The position numbers and the translations under genes were made by a program. Below are positions 11,746 to 24,100 of a stretch of DNA of 64,000 nucleotides, one piece after another (position 1 is the first letter of the stretch; every line of letters begins with the position of its first letter). Under the pieces are notes generated by a model, which was given only the letters and a program-made list of their open reading frames with translations, did not search any database and was not told the DNA's origin. Location: assembly GCA_021521415.1 (NCBI GenBank), contig JAIQDT010005783.1:1-64000 (forward strand), given 5' to 3'. The DNA is from Bidens hawaiensis (taxonomy: Eukaryota; Streptophyta; Magnoliopsida; Asterales; Asteraceae).

Positions 11746-12660
11746 ATGGGTCACCAAGCGAAAGAATGTAGAGGAGACCTTGCGGCAAAGGGTGCTCCTA
11801 AGCCACCTATGACGACGAAAGGATGCTTTGAATGTGGGCAGGAAGGTCATTTCAGAAAAGATTGCCCCAAGCTGAAACAGAATGACAACAATGGGGGTAA
11901 TGGAAGTGGCAGTAATGGTGGAAGCAATGGCAAGGGAAGAGCGTTTGTGATTGGGTCGGGTCAAGCCCGCAATGATCCGCACGTGGTGACTGGTAAGTTC
12001 CCTGTAAACGATTGTTTTGCTTCTGTATTGTTTGACACTGGAGCTGATAGGAGTTTTGTGTCGAAAGCCTTTAGTCAACTCTTAGACGTAACTCCAATTC
12101 CGTTAGATGCTAAGTTTCCTGTTGAATTAGCTGACGGTAAGACCATAGTAACGACTCATGTACTTGCGGGATGTAAGTTAAAATTGTCAGGTCATATCTT
12201 TGATATCGACCTTATTCCTTTTACGCTTAGTAGTTTCGATGTCGTTGTCGGCATGGACTGGTTATCCGAGAACCGAGCGGAGATTATATGCCACGATAAG
12301 ATAGTCCATATTACCACCCCTTCCGGCGAGATCATTTCGGTCCGAGGCGAGAGAAGCGGCATGACCACCAGCGTCATTACCCCTATGAAGGCGCAGAAGT
12401 ATCTACGAAAGGGTCATCCGGAAATTTTGGCGCAGATCATTGAGAAACCTGCGGAGGAGAAACGAATTGAAGATATACCTGTTGTGCGAGACTTCCCGGA
12501 AGTTTTCCCGGAGGATTTGCCCGGACTCCCTCATATTCGTCAAGTCGAATTTCAAATCGAGTTGACACCCTGTGCAGCACCCATAGCTAGAGGCCCCGTA
12601 TCGGCTCGCACCGGCGGAACTTCAGGAGTTGTCCACTCAGTTGCAAGATTTGTTGGATAA
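11746..12660 (+). pseudogene. Gag zinc knuckle, aspartic protease and RT N-terminus (frameshifted end)
   Basis: The open frame of 304 residues starts inside the first zinc knuckle (CGKMGHQAKEC) and has a complete second one (CFECGQEGHFRKDC, residues 27-40). The retroviral-type protease follows with the catalytic LFDTGAD (Asp97). Towards the end comes the linker to reverse transcriptase (VVRDFPEVFPEDLPGLP, about residues 247-263). Near 12590-12600 a one-base frameshift moves the RT reading into the frame that continues at 12629. The order gag-PR-RT is normal for Ty3/gypsy elements. Confidence 0.85.
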
Positions 12661-13072
12661 AGGTTTTATCCGACCTAGCTCATCACCATGGGGAGCCCCT
12701 GTCTTGTTTGTCCGAAAGAAAGACGGGACTTTCCGAATGTGCATCGACTACCGGGAATTGAACAAGGTGACGGTCAAGAACCGTTATCCTTTACCCCGAA
12801 TTGATGATTTGTTTGACCAGCTTCAAGGATCGAGTTACTACTCGAAGATCGATCTACGATCCGGTTACCACCAGCTGAGAGTGTGCGAGGAAGATATCTC
12901 AAAGACGGCTTTCAGAACACGGTATGGTCATTACGAATTTTCGGTTATGCCTTTTGGCCTAACCAACGCACCAGCCGTATTTATGGATCTCATTAATCGA
13001 GTATGCAAGGCGTACCTCGACAAGTTTGTGATTGTTTTCATCGATGATATTCTCGTCTACTCCAAGAACTAA
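12629..13072 (+). pseudogene. Reverse transcriptase core, stopped before the thumb
   Basis: This is the palm and fingers of the element's reverse transcriptase. Visible are [15 protein letters not shown] (about residues 31-45), the first catalytic Asp in [12 protein letters not shown] (Asp75), MPFGLTNAP, and the catalytic FIDD box (Asp139-Asp140). The catalytic residues are intact. The frame ends at a TAA at 13070-13072, immediately before ADHEEHLR, so a single nonsense change separates it from the next pol segment in the same frame. Confidence 0.9.
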
Positions 13073-13111
13073 GCTGACCATGAAGAGCACCTAAGGGTAA
13101 ATCTGGAATTA

Positions 13112-15358
13112 TTGAAGAAGGAACAACTGTATGCTAAACTCTCGAAATGTGAATTTTGGCTTCGCGAGGTTCACTTTTTAGGACATGTGATCAACGAGAA
13201 TGGTATCCATGTCAATCCCGGTAAGGTAGAGGCCATCAAAAACTGGGAAGCACCTAAGACTCCGACTGAGGTGCGACAATTCCTAGGACTGGCCGGCTAC
13301 TGCCGGCGTTTCATCGAGGGATTTTCAAAGATTGCTCAACCCCTCACCGCTTTGACTCACAAGGGCACTAAGTACAATTGGGGTGACGCGCAAGAATCCG
13401 CTTTTCAACTGTTGAAAACCAAGCTTTGTAGCGCCCCTATTCTAGCCCTCCCCGAGGGAACGGAAAATTTTGAGGTACACTGTGACGCATCTATACAAGG
13501 TCTCGGTTGTGTGCTGATGCAACTCGAGAAGGTTATAGCCTACGCCTCTCGACAACTACGGGTTCACGAGAAGAACTACACGACCCACGATTTGGAACTC
13601 GGAGCTATGGTGTTTGCTCTTAAGATATGGAGGCATTACTTGTACGGTACCAAGTTTACCATTTACACCGACCACAAGAGTCTCCAGCATATCTACGATC
13701 AGAAGGAGCTGAACATGCGACAGCGTCGTTGGGTCGAGCTGCTCAAAGATTATGATTGTGCCATCAAGTACCACCCTGGCAAGGCCAATGTGGTGGCCGA
13801 CGCCCTCAGCAGAAAAGAAACAGATAAACCCAGACGGGTGAGAGCATTGCAACTCACGATTCATGCCAGCTTACCCGATCAGATCCGTGATGCGCAACTT
13901 GAAGCCTTGAAAGATGACAATCTTCCATCGGAACTCATGCGGGGCATGAACAAGCAACTTGAAACCAGATCGGACGGGGTTCGATATTTTGAGAACCGGA
14001 TTTGGGTTCCACGATACGGAGAGTTGAGAACTCTAGTGATGGACGAAGCACACAAGTCCCGATATTCTATCCACCCTGGCTCATATAAAATGTATCATGA
14101 TTTAAAGGCACTTTACTGGTGGCCGAACATGAAAGCCAACATTGCCAACTACGTGAGCAAATGCTTGACTTGTGCCAGAGTCAAGATAGAATACCAGAAA
14201 CCATCTGGTCTACTACAACAACCGGAACTCCCAATGTGGAAATGGGAACACATCTCAATGGATTTTATCACGGGTTTACCTAAGACACCGACGGGATGCG
14301 ATACCATCTGGGTGATCGTTGATCGGTTGACTAAGTCGGCACACTTCCTAGCAATTAAAGAAACGGACAAAATGGAAAGACTGACTCGTGTTTACATGAA
14401 GGAAGTAGTGTCTAGACACGGAGTGCCTGTCTCAATCATTTCTGATCGAAATTCTCGTTTCACTTCGCACTTTTGGAAGTCGCTGCAAAGCACACTAGGC
14501 ACCCGTCTTGATATGAGCACAGCATACCATCCTCAGACGGATGGGCAAGGTGAACGAACTATTCAGACCCTGGAGGATATGTTGCGTGCCTGCGTATTGG
14601 ATTTCGGAAAAAGTTGGGAACCTCACTTACCTTTGGTAGAATTTTCGTATAATAACAGCTACCACGCAAGTATTAAGGCAGCGCCGTTTGAAGCGCTGTA
14701 CGGACGGAAGTGTCGATCACCACTCTGCTGGGCAGAGGTGGGTGACAGCCAAATCACTGGTCCAGAACTGGTACTCGAAACTTCGGAAAAGATTGTTCAA
14801 ATCCGAAATCGCATGGCAGCAGCACGAGACCGCCAAAGGAGTTACGCCGACAAGCGCCGAAAACCTCTCGAATTTCAAGTGAACGATCGGGTGTTACTCA
14901 AAGTCTCACCTTGGAAAGGTGTGGTTCGCTTTGGGAAGCGAAACAAACTCAACCCACGGTATGTTGGTCCGTACCGGATAACTGAGCGCATTGGTCCGGT
15001 GGCGTACCGACTGGACCTACCAACAGAACTCAGTGGCGTACACGATGTATTCCACGTATCAAATTTGAAAAAATGCCTATCTGATGAAACCCAAGTAGTT
15101 CCTTTGAAGGAACTACAAGTTGATGAACAGTTACGTTTCATTGAGGAACCAGTCGAGGTTTTGGATTGGGAAACCAAAACGCTCATGCACAGCAAAATTC
15201 CAATCGTTAAGGTTGGTTGGAACTCGAGACGTGGACCGGAGTTCACGTGGGAACGCGAGGATCAAATGATGAAAAAGTATCCTCACCTTTTTGAAGGGCT
15301 AACCAAACACAGAAAACCGCGAAACTCGGCAAACCGTCAGACATCACCGGAGGTATGA
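13112..15358 (+). pseudogene. RT thumb, RNase H, integrase and chromodomain-like end of Tekay pol
   Basis: This 748-residue open stretch is the well-preserved 3' part of pol. The RT connection runs to about residue 115. RNase H follows with a plausible DEDD set (Asp125, Glu162, Asp187, Asp230). Integrase has its HHCC zinc site (His314, His321, Cys351, Cys354) and the DDE triad (Asp384, Asp445, Glu481), then a GPYRI/VYHVSNL-type C-terminal domain. The last 60 residues ([24 protein letters not shown]) look like the degenerate chromodomain of chromoviruses. No stop or shift interrupts it, but it lacks its own start because pol was made as a polyprotein. Confidence 0.9.
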
Positions 15359-15491
15359 ATTAAATTTCGGGACGAAATTTCTTTCTACTAGGGGATGATA
15401 TGACAAACTGAAATTTTTTTTTTACTCTTTCAGACACTCATCACGACTTGACTCAAATTTTCGGGACGAAAATTCTTTAACATGGGAATGA
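15359..15491 (+). other. Tekay 3' untranslated end before the right LTR
   Basis: Two copies of a TTTCGGGACGAAA-type motif occur, at about 15365 and 15459, each followed by an A/G-rich stretch. The second ends ACATGGGAATGA directly before the LTR, where the polypurine primer for plus-strand synthesis is expected. Confidence 0.6.
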
Positions 15492-18178
15492 TGTGACAAT
15501 CGTCAATTTCAGGTTAACTCCGTTAACTCAACTCCGTCAATTCAAACTTAAGATCACTGAATCTATAACACACACTTCATTACATTTAAACTAGGGTTTA
15601 AATGACGCTTAACACTTACTACATGCGTAGTCTTTCGGGATTTGCACCGAAACGCAAACGAGTTGACGCAAACGATTGGTGAATAAATGAAAAACGTCAA
15701 AACAGTAATTATGTGATAATTATGTGTTAGACTTATGTGTTATGTGATAACATGGTTATAAACGTTAACTCAAGATGTAAACAAGTTAATTTGGGCTAGA
15801 AAAGTAATACTTAGAAGTGGAGGGGCCAAAGTGTAACATGTATTATTATAAATACTAATAATAATAAACCCTAACCTATTCTTTTCTCCCTCACAAAAAC
15901 CGATCAGCCTCTCCCCTTAGCTTCACTTGGCTGCCGTCACCTATACACACACATACAACCACCAGTTTCAAGTTTTGATCGAAGATTAAGGTGCTAGGAA
16001 GGTATAATCGACTATTCTATGCATCCTTATTACTTGATTTTGATGTTTGTTGGGTTAATTACAAACCCTAGCTGCCGTCACCTATATGATGTTGTGTTAA
16101 TTTGATTGTTGTTGATTTGTTAATGATTTGATAACTAGATTGAATCTTGTTGTATGGTGATTGTTGTGTCTTTGATTTGAGTTCAAACACAAACCCTAAT
16201 CTTGTATGTAATGTGAAATTGATGTGCATGGATGGTGTTTATGGGTCTAGAGGGTTATATGGATGCATGATAGTTCATAGATTGTTATTATGTTGAGTTT
16301 GGATGCAAACAGATTCTGGACAGAATGTGTATACGATGTTTAAGTGACTGTAACGAAGTGTAAACGTGAAAGTTGGTTGAGATTGTGGGTACTGCAGTAA
16401 ACTAAGTTGAGTCTAGTTTCTAAAAAGTATAAGTTTTTAATTTTTGGACAAGTAGAAGTTAACTTTTATGATTTTATAAAAACGTTGTGCAAAGCTGGGC
16501 TGTTAGACCTGCTGTTAGGTTATGTTGTAAATATTATATCTCATGAACTACGAGACCAATTGGGTTGGTTCCACTTCTGGAAGTTGACTCATTGAGTTAG
16601 GAACCAAACCCAAGTGGTCTTGCATTTATTGGATTTTTCGTTTAACGGGAATTGAAAATAACATTTTGTTGTGCATGAATCTGATTGTTATTAGTTTGCT
16701 GTAATGATTTGATGATTGTGAGAAAACTATAAGGAATAAAAATGTAATAAAATATGTTCTGGAAACCTAAGACATATGTGCTTCTGTGATGATTTTTGGT
16801 AAATTAATTGAGATGCTATGATCGGTGAAATAGTACAATCTTTCTAGTAGGATTTCTGTCTCGGTGAAACTAGCTGCTGAGTTGTGTAAAAATGCATGAA
16901 ACATGATACTTGCTATATAATTGTTATGTTTTGACCAAAATACCCTTGCGGGGAATAATTGCTAATTGATTGCCATGATTTGACCAAATTGCCCTCATGG
17001 GGAATAATGGCTAGTTAATTGTTATTTGTTGACCAAAATGCCCTTACGGGGAATAATTGATAGTGATGTACTTTATGAATACATGACACGTATATGATTG
17101 CTTACACATGTAATGTGTCACAAAAACACTTGTTAAAGTCACACACGATTCACAAACGAAACACGAAACATGTTATGTGCATAGGTATTATGTGCCGGGT
17201 CTAGAGACTCGATAATATTCCGACACTTAGAAAAATCTCTTTATTGTTTTAGAACGCTAGAGAGAGTTTTTCGGTGACGCGCATCTTGGTGATTTAATTT
17301 GGGAAATTCTTCGCAAACAGTGAGTTTCACTTTCCCCTCTTTAAACTGTTTTCAAACGCTTTTCACTTGGGGGAGATAACATACTCCACAACGCATTTAA
17401 CATTTTGTTATAAATTATATATCACTTGTAATGGCTAAGTGGCAAACGAAACATTTGAAGTCCTACACATCGAACCGGTTAATATTTAGAATAGCGAGTC
17501 ACTGTTGAGTAGTACTACTGGGTTTGACAAACCCCACCCAACGCTAAACTCGACTGGAGGTCGAGCGGGTGTAATTTTGGCTAACACGTACCATGGTCTG
17601 GAGGACCTGGTGACAAGGCACTTACTAAACGAGTCAGCTTCGGTGTCGAACACTTAGTAATACTTGTTGTATAGATTAGCTACCTATCGATATATAATTT
17701 GACATAACACTATCTTGTAACGCAAAACGCCGTAACGTGGTTACGCAAAACGCTTAACGCAAAACGCCGTAACGTGGTTACGCAAAACGCTTAACGCAAA
17801 ACGCCGTAACGTGGTTACGCAAAACGCTTAACGTAAAACGCTGAACGCAAACGCTAAACGATTTATTTTTATATAACTTGTGAACTCACCAACCTTGTGT
17901 TGACACTTTTAGTATGTTATTCTCAGGTAGCCGAGGCGGGCGCGCGGTTTAGGAACATGCATTGCTTGAAAAACTTTTAACTATGCAAACTTACTGTTAA
18001 CTGTTATCATTGGTTTTAAATCGTCCTGCGTGACGTAACATTGTTTCTATGGTTTTACGCTTCCGCACTTATTTTCATTTAAACGTTTTTATGGTTTGAT
18101 TATAACTGATGATTCCGATCCTGTTAGTTCACACCCTCTGACGGTAAAACTCCGTTAGTGGATTTTGAGGGTGTGACA
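15492..18178 (+). repeat. Right LTR of the Tekay element, 2687 bp
   Basis: It starts TGTGACAATCG and ends GTGTGACA, followed by the target duplication ATAAT (18179-18183). It has a TATA box at 15847-15854 and the same two internal tandem arrays as the left LTR. It is nearly identical to the left copy along its whole length. Confidence 0.92.
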
Positions 18179-18291
18179 ATAATCAGATTTGGTATTTAAA
18201 TCAGTTGTGAATTTTTTAAATTTGAATCAGTTCAAATAACCAACAACCTAAACAACCTAAAAATGGACCAGCCGAATACCTTAGCTATAAC

Positions 18292-21123
18292 TAGAGATGC
18301 ACATCCTAACCGGTTAACCGGTTCCTAACCGATTTCCTAACCGGTATTACTCTAACCGGTTTATAACCGGTCCAAACCGGTTAGTAAACGGTTTTTTGTT
18401 AACCGGTTTACGTAAAAAAAAAAAGTTGCAGCTGCGTTTGTTACCGTTTTTTTACCTTTAGAAACGGTAATATTACCGTTTTTTGTACTTTGGACCCATT
18501 TTAACCCTTTATAATTAGTATAAATAAGTATGGAGTGTGTTGGGTTGATTACACCACTTCCCGAGCTCTCAAAAACGCAAAAAACCGCAAAAAAATACCG
18601 GAAAAACCGCAAAATCAAACTCAAAACCGCGACAAAAACCGCACAAAAAAATGTCTACACTTGAACAACTTGGTGGTTTAACCGTCGTGCAAATTTTCGC
18701 AACAAACCGAGACAAAACCCTTTGGTGTAATTTCGACTTGTGCGAAATGTCGAACGGATCTCATAAGGCTCGGTGCAAAAAATGTGGAAAATTTTACGCA
18801 CCGGAGTCGAACTCCTCTTTAAGGCTTCACCTACAAAAACATTGTGATGTTGTGAAAAACAATCCGGCTAGGGATCAAGCGAATCTTTCAACCGGTGGAG
18901 GCGACATTTGGGTTTTCCACCTCGACTAAGTTCGTGAAAGGATGACAAAATTTGTCATTCAAGAGGGCTTACCGTTTGATCACTTTGACAACCCGCGCTT
19001 GACAAAGTTGATCCAAGAAACACTCCAACCTCGTTACCAACATGTAAGTCGCACTACCTTAAGACGCGATTGTTTAAAAATGTGGAAAAAAGCTAAACAA
19101 GAACTAGTTTTGGGTTTCGAAAACTTAAAAATCGGTGTTAACTTAACTACCGACGTTTGGTCGGCTCCACACGGTATACCGTTTTCGTATCTTTGCGTTA
19201 CCGCGCATTGGGTTAATCCCGACACGTGGCAAATGATGAAGTGTACGATCGCGTTTGAGTTATTTAGTTATCCTCACACCGCCGAAAACTTGTTTTATAT
19301 TTTAGATCATGTTATACAAACATTTAAATTACAAGACAAGCTTTTTTCAATATCTTTCGATAACGCGTCAAATAATACCGCCGCGGTTCAAAAACTAAAA
19401 ATAAAATACAAACCGATTTGTGACGGTGTTTTCTTTCATACTCGATGTGTTGCACATATCATTAACTTGGTTGTGCAAGACGGTTTAAAAGTTAAGGAAA
19501 TAAAAAAAGTAACCGAGCGTTTTAGAGAAATGTTAACCGATATTTTTAGAACTAGTAAGCAAAGACATACAAGATATTTGCAATTGTGTATCGATACGAA
19601 TTCCGTCACTTTAGGTCTGTATTTCGACGTACCTACTAGGTGGAATTAGACTTGGTTTATGCTTGATAACGGGTTAAGACAAAGACCGACTTTGGAATTA
19701 TTTCATGACAATCTTGCTAAGAAACGAAAAGTTAGGGCATTTTCGGTGAGGGGGTTGTGAAATGATTTCAAAGTTAAGCGAGTTGCTTAAATCTTTTAAA
19801 ACCGCAACCACTTATTTGTCGGGAGTTTATTATCTGACGAGTCCGTTGGTTCTTCATCAAATTTGGTTAGTTTGTGTCAAAATAAACGAGTTTGAATATG
19901 TTGATCCAATGTATGATTATATGATAGTTCCAATGAAATCAAAATTGAAAAAATATTTTGAAGAATTGCCGGCGGTTTTTACTTGTGCCGCCGCATTGAA
20001 CCCGACTTTAACCATTAGCAGGGTTGAAACTTTAATCGAAAAAATTGTTTGGGGTTTGGATTTGTATTTAGATTACCCGAATTGTGCATCAAAACAAGTG
20101 AGAAAATTTAATACTTATTTAGAAAACATGTTTGAACATTATTCTTTTAAATATGGTTCGAGTAACCCAAACATAATTTTGTTTAATGATATAAGAAACG
20201 ATAAACTTAAAAGAGCTCGTGGTAGCGCACCAAATAGCGAGCTAAACCGGTATGGTGCAACCGATTTTATGTTCACGGCAAATGATTTTGAAAACTTTGA
20301 TATTTTGGGTTGGTGGAAGCAAATGGAACCACAATTCCCCATGCTTGCCGCCATGGCCCGTGATTTACTAATCATCCAAGCTTCTACGGTAGCTTCGGAA
20401 AGTGTTTTTTCTTTGCGTGGTAGGATTCTAAAGATACGAAGGACGAGGCTAAAACCGGAATCGATGGAAATGTGCATTTGCTTAAAAGACCACTTGGATG
20501 CGGCGGACCGTATCCAACATACATCTAATCTTGAAGGAGAGCTCGTTGTTGAAGGAAAGCTACACGAAGAAGAAGTAGCAATTGGTGCCACACAACCACT
20601 AACCGAGGAAGAACAAATGTATGATGATTCGGTGCAATCGAGTTAGTCCCGAACCGGACCTAGAAGACCCCGTGTTTAATGTAGACGACGATGACAAAGA
20701 TGAATAAATAAACGAGTGAAGCCGAAGCCCGGATAGAATAATAAACGAATGAATTCAATGTCATGTAGATTAAACGTTTATTTTCAAGTTATAAGTATTG
20801 TTTAAAGCTATGAACGTTTATTTTCAAGTTATGATTATGAAAATAGGTAAAAAAAAATCAATCAATAACAAGTGTTTTTAGCTTTTTATGATTTTTTCAG
20901 GTTTTTTTTTTATTTTTCCAGCTTTTTTTTAATTCGAAAACCGGTTTTTTTAACCGGTTACCGGTTAACCGGTCCGGGTATTAACTGGTTCCGGTTAGAC
21001 CGGTTAGGGTATTTCTGTGGACGAACCAGTTAGTAACCGAACCGATTAACCGGTCTAACCGGTTAGAATATTAAAAAAAAAACGGTTACTAAAATAACCG
21101 GTTACCCGAAATATGCACCTCTA
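18292..21123 (+). mobile_element. Complete but inactive hAT transposon, 2832 bp
   Basis: The ends are TAGAGATGCACAT on the left and, on the opposite strand, TAGAGGTGCATAT on the right. They are flanked by the perfect 8-bp target duplication GCTATAAC (18284-18291 and 21124-21131), the hAT hallmark. Both subterminal regions carry many AACCGGTT motifs, probable transposase binding sites. The transposase inside is broken by two stops and one frameshift, so it could move only if transposase came from elsewhere. Confidence 0.95.
18651..20646 (+). pseudogene. hAT transposase with BED finger, broken by two stops and a frameshift
   Basis: The first piece (18651-18929) has the BED zinc finger (CKKCGKFYAPESNSSLRLHL, then HC). 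The second (18942-19649) carries the RNase-H-like core region (TTDVWSAP, SFDNASNNTAAV, CVAHIINL). The third (19762-20646, 294 residues) holds the C-terminal region, with the hAT dimerisation block at about residues 178-245 (ILGWWKQ, FPMLAAMARDLL, ASTVASESVFS). Breaks are TAA at 18927-18929, TAG at 19647-19649, and an extra G in the G-run at about 19748-19753. The two stops are shared with the truncated copy, so they predate the duplication. The frameshift is private to this copy. Confidence 0.92.
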
Positions 21124-21131
21124 GCTATAAC

Positions 21132-24100
21132 TCTATAAGCCTATAGATATAAGATTCTTAATTTGGGCTAGGCCCATTTTTTAATTTTGATTAAGCTTTC
21201 GGGTCATAACTACATGCTTATGGTGGGCATCAATCATTATCGTTAATTGAGATGGTGAACATTTGGCAGAAACCGGAGACTTTTGTTATTGGGCCTAAAC
21301 CTTTCTGCTATTTAACATCAGATTTTTTTTCTATTTTAAAACTCTCACTTCCATGGAAAAGTTAACGTACAAAAGAAGTTAACGTATTAAACATGATAAA
21401 CAAGTAAAATAATTATATACACAAGTAACTTAATTATGTAATTACGTCATATAATAATTTTGTAATTACTCTATGGCGTAATTACATAATTAAGCTACTT
21501 ATAATTACTTTATTTAATTCTCACGTTTTCCACATTAATTTCATTTGTATTTGATTCAAACCACTCACTCCTAATATAAGTATACCAAAATGTTATTGAC
21601 ACGCTTTTTTAAGCATATAAAAACCTACATAATTCTTCTTTTAGTCTTGATTAATTAACCTTACCATCCCTCACATTTATAATTGGTCACGAGTTTCGTC
21701 TTTCTGTTATCCTAAAATGTCTTTTTAAGTTTATTTATTTAGATGTATATTTTTTTATTATTTTGATTTAATGAAATTCATTATTTTTGTGTTTTAAATA
21801 TATAACTTAGTTTCATTTAAAAAATGGAAAATACAAATTTGGATACTTCTCAAAGGATGATCACCAATTTTGTTACTTTTCCATGAATTTGGTTAAAATG
21901 ACGTGGCACTTGGCATACACTTATTGGTTGGTACCATTCGAGTAATTCTCAATGTGCCCCCGGAAAAAAAAATGTTCGGGTACTTCTCAACGACTTTCGT
22001 AGAGTCACTCAATGTCTTTTCTTTTGGTGTTGATCTCGGATGTTAACTGTTAAGTAAACTAACACAATAGATAAAACTATAAAAGAAAGAACCCATGTAA
22101 CATTACTTTTAATACATGAACAGTTATTAGTAAAAACAATTTATCATAATAGTAGCCACGAATAATCTTATCTTTGAATGTAGATTGTCTTTTTTGGTCC
22201 AAAAGCAAGTGAAATAAAAGTAAAATAAAAAACAAGAAAATTTATTTACATCATATGGGTTAGGATGGGAATGATTAGAAACTTACATTCAGAAGGATAA
22301 GAAGTAATAACAATGGAGCCCATTAGTTGAATGCCTGTTATGGTACTGATGAGTTCCTTTCATCTATCTGTCTCTCTGTCTTTTTCAACAGACATTTGGA
22401 GGACGATCGATTCAATGGACAGTTCCCGTCATCTTTAGTAAATACTGATAGATTGCATGAATCGTAAGTTGTTGTACTAGTGTATGCAAATGAGCTGAAT
22501 ATTACATAAAATGCTTTTAACTTTTAAGTCGGTCAATACTTATTGTCATCGTGTAAGGGGTGAATTCTCGCCTCGTTTGGACACCTTGTGTGAATTCTTG
22601 GCCATATATTTCTTTGTCCCGAGGCATCATGTAAATCAGACCCCCAGTGCTTGACTTCGACGCTTAAACAAGGAGTTTACAATTAAGGATTTTGGGCTTC
22701 TCAACTGTTGGAAATAATCCTGATCTCGTTAGTTTATTAAAACTTGGTTAAACTTTGTTATAACGTCCAATTAGTACAGTTAGGGTGTAAATTGTAAATA
22801 GTTAATAGTTTGTGTAAATGTTGTAATCGGTTAGAAAAATAACAGATGCGTTGCATTCATATGTGAAACGTCACGTCTATTAGGAACAAGAATACTGCGA
22901 CGTAAAAATAGTGGCGTTGATCATCAATGTAAAATATTAGTTCTTCAAGAAATTCATAATACAAATTTATTTTGTTTAATTTTTGTTTTTGTATTGTTTA
23001 GTTTCAATTCATTTGTTTAATCGATCCTATCAAGAAGAGGCCATCATCAACTACTTCTTGAGTCTTGAGATCGCCCTCACTAATAATGCACTACTCCTAG
23101 TCAAACCAGGTATGCTCATGACAGGACCGGTCGGGGGGGGGGGGGGGGCTCCCGGCTTGGCACTCGCTAGGCTTGAAAAATTTTTTAATAAAAAAAAGTA
23201 TATGTATTTTTATGAAAAACTATATGTATATTTAATCTTTAAACTTAATTACATAGCAACTCACTTGATCTAGTGGCAAATGAGTATAAGACTCCCCAAC
23301 CAAAAGGTTCTAGGTTCTTGTCTCATCCGAGACATGTTTAAACTTTTGTTTTTATACAATTGTTTTTTACACAACCCAAATCATAAACAAGTATGTCATT
23401 TAAAACTTAAATTGTTTAAGCCAACAAAATACTTCTTTTATTTAAGACTCAAATATTTTTCGCATTCAACCCAAAATATTTTAAAAATTCTCGGAGACGG
23501 CCCTGGCTCATGATTCTCTCTCAAGCAAGGTTTCTTGAATCCAAACCGGTGCATGGAGAACCCTCTTGCAACAAATGAGACATTCTCATCTATTGGCGCG
23601 ATTTTCCCAACCCCACCTTATACCACTCCATTCCAGTGTCTGCGTTATTATACCAGAACTTATCACATTTATTCCGCTCAATTGAGTGGATTCTTCAAGA
23701 TGTTAATGTCACCCTTTCGGATGGGCTTATTTTCATTGATTACTCTATATACTAATGAAGCGAATATCACATTAATTGCGTTTAAGTCAGGTCGATACGT
23801 ATTGCGTGTCTTGTTAACTTAAACAACTAGTGTCGTATACAATCTATGTTTTGTTGTGATAGCGATCTATCTGCTTATGAGTATTCCTTTATCTATAGCG
23901 CCTAAGATAATAATAAATAAATAAAAAGAAAATTAACCTAAAGAGAAATGGGCCAAGAGTTCAACATTGTATATTTGTTGTATGGAACATGGTAAATAAT
24001 TTTGTTTAAAACACAGGAGTTCTTTAAACATATTAAGCATACCTATTATTTCGTTAATAAGAATGCCACAAAATAAAACGAAAATGGATTTGTGAGTAGT

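Larger units (their letters stand above)
5689..18183 (+). mobile_element. Compound Tekay-like chromovirus locus with a duplicated LTR-flank-hAT block
   Basis: Two 2.7-kb LTRs (5694-8365 and 15492-18178) bracket the locus, but it is not a simple element. After the left LTR come the 5-bp target ATAAT, 108 bp of flank and the first 1.76 kb of a hAT transposon, and only then the retrotransposon interior (10241-15491). After the right LTR come the same ATAAT, the same flank and a complete hAT. The block 5694-10240 is therefore a near-identical copy of 15492-20046. ATAAT occurs at 5689-5693, 8366-8370 and 18179-18183. The primer binding site and 5' leader next to an LTR are missing. Tekay/Del assignment rests on the long LTRs, the C-terminal chromodomain-like region and pol motifs. 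Confidence 0.85.

Noticed and set aside
11533..12078. 181-residue minus-strand frame over the gag/protease region
   Set aside because: It is the antisense shadow of the Tekay gag-protease frames; its Val-run comes from the (AAC)n tract read backwards.
5694..18178. An ordinary full-length LTR retrotransposon
   Set aside because: A 1.9-kb flank-plus-hAT segment separates the left LTR from gag, and no primer site follows that LTR, so the left LTR is not the element's own 5' LTR in the usual sense.
23249..23330. A further SINE
   Set aside because: There are A- and B-box-like strings, but no tail and no target duplication could be found; kept only as a remark.
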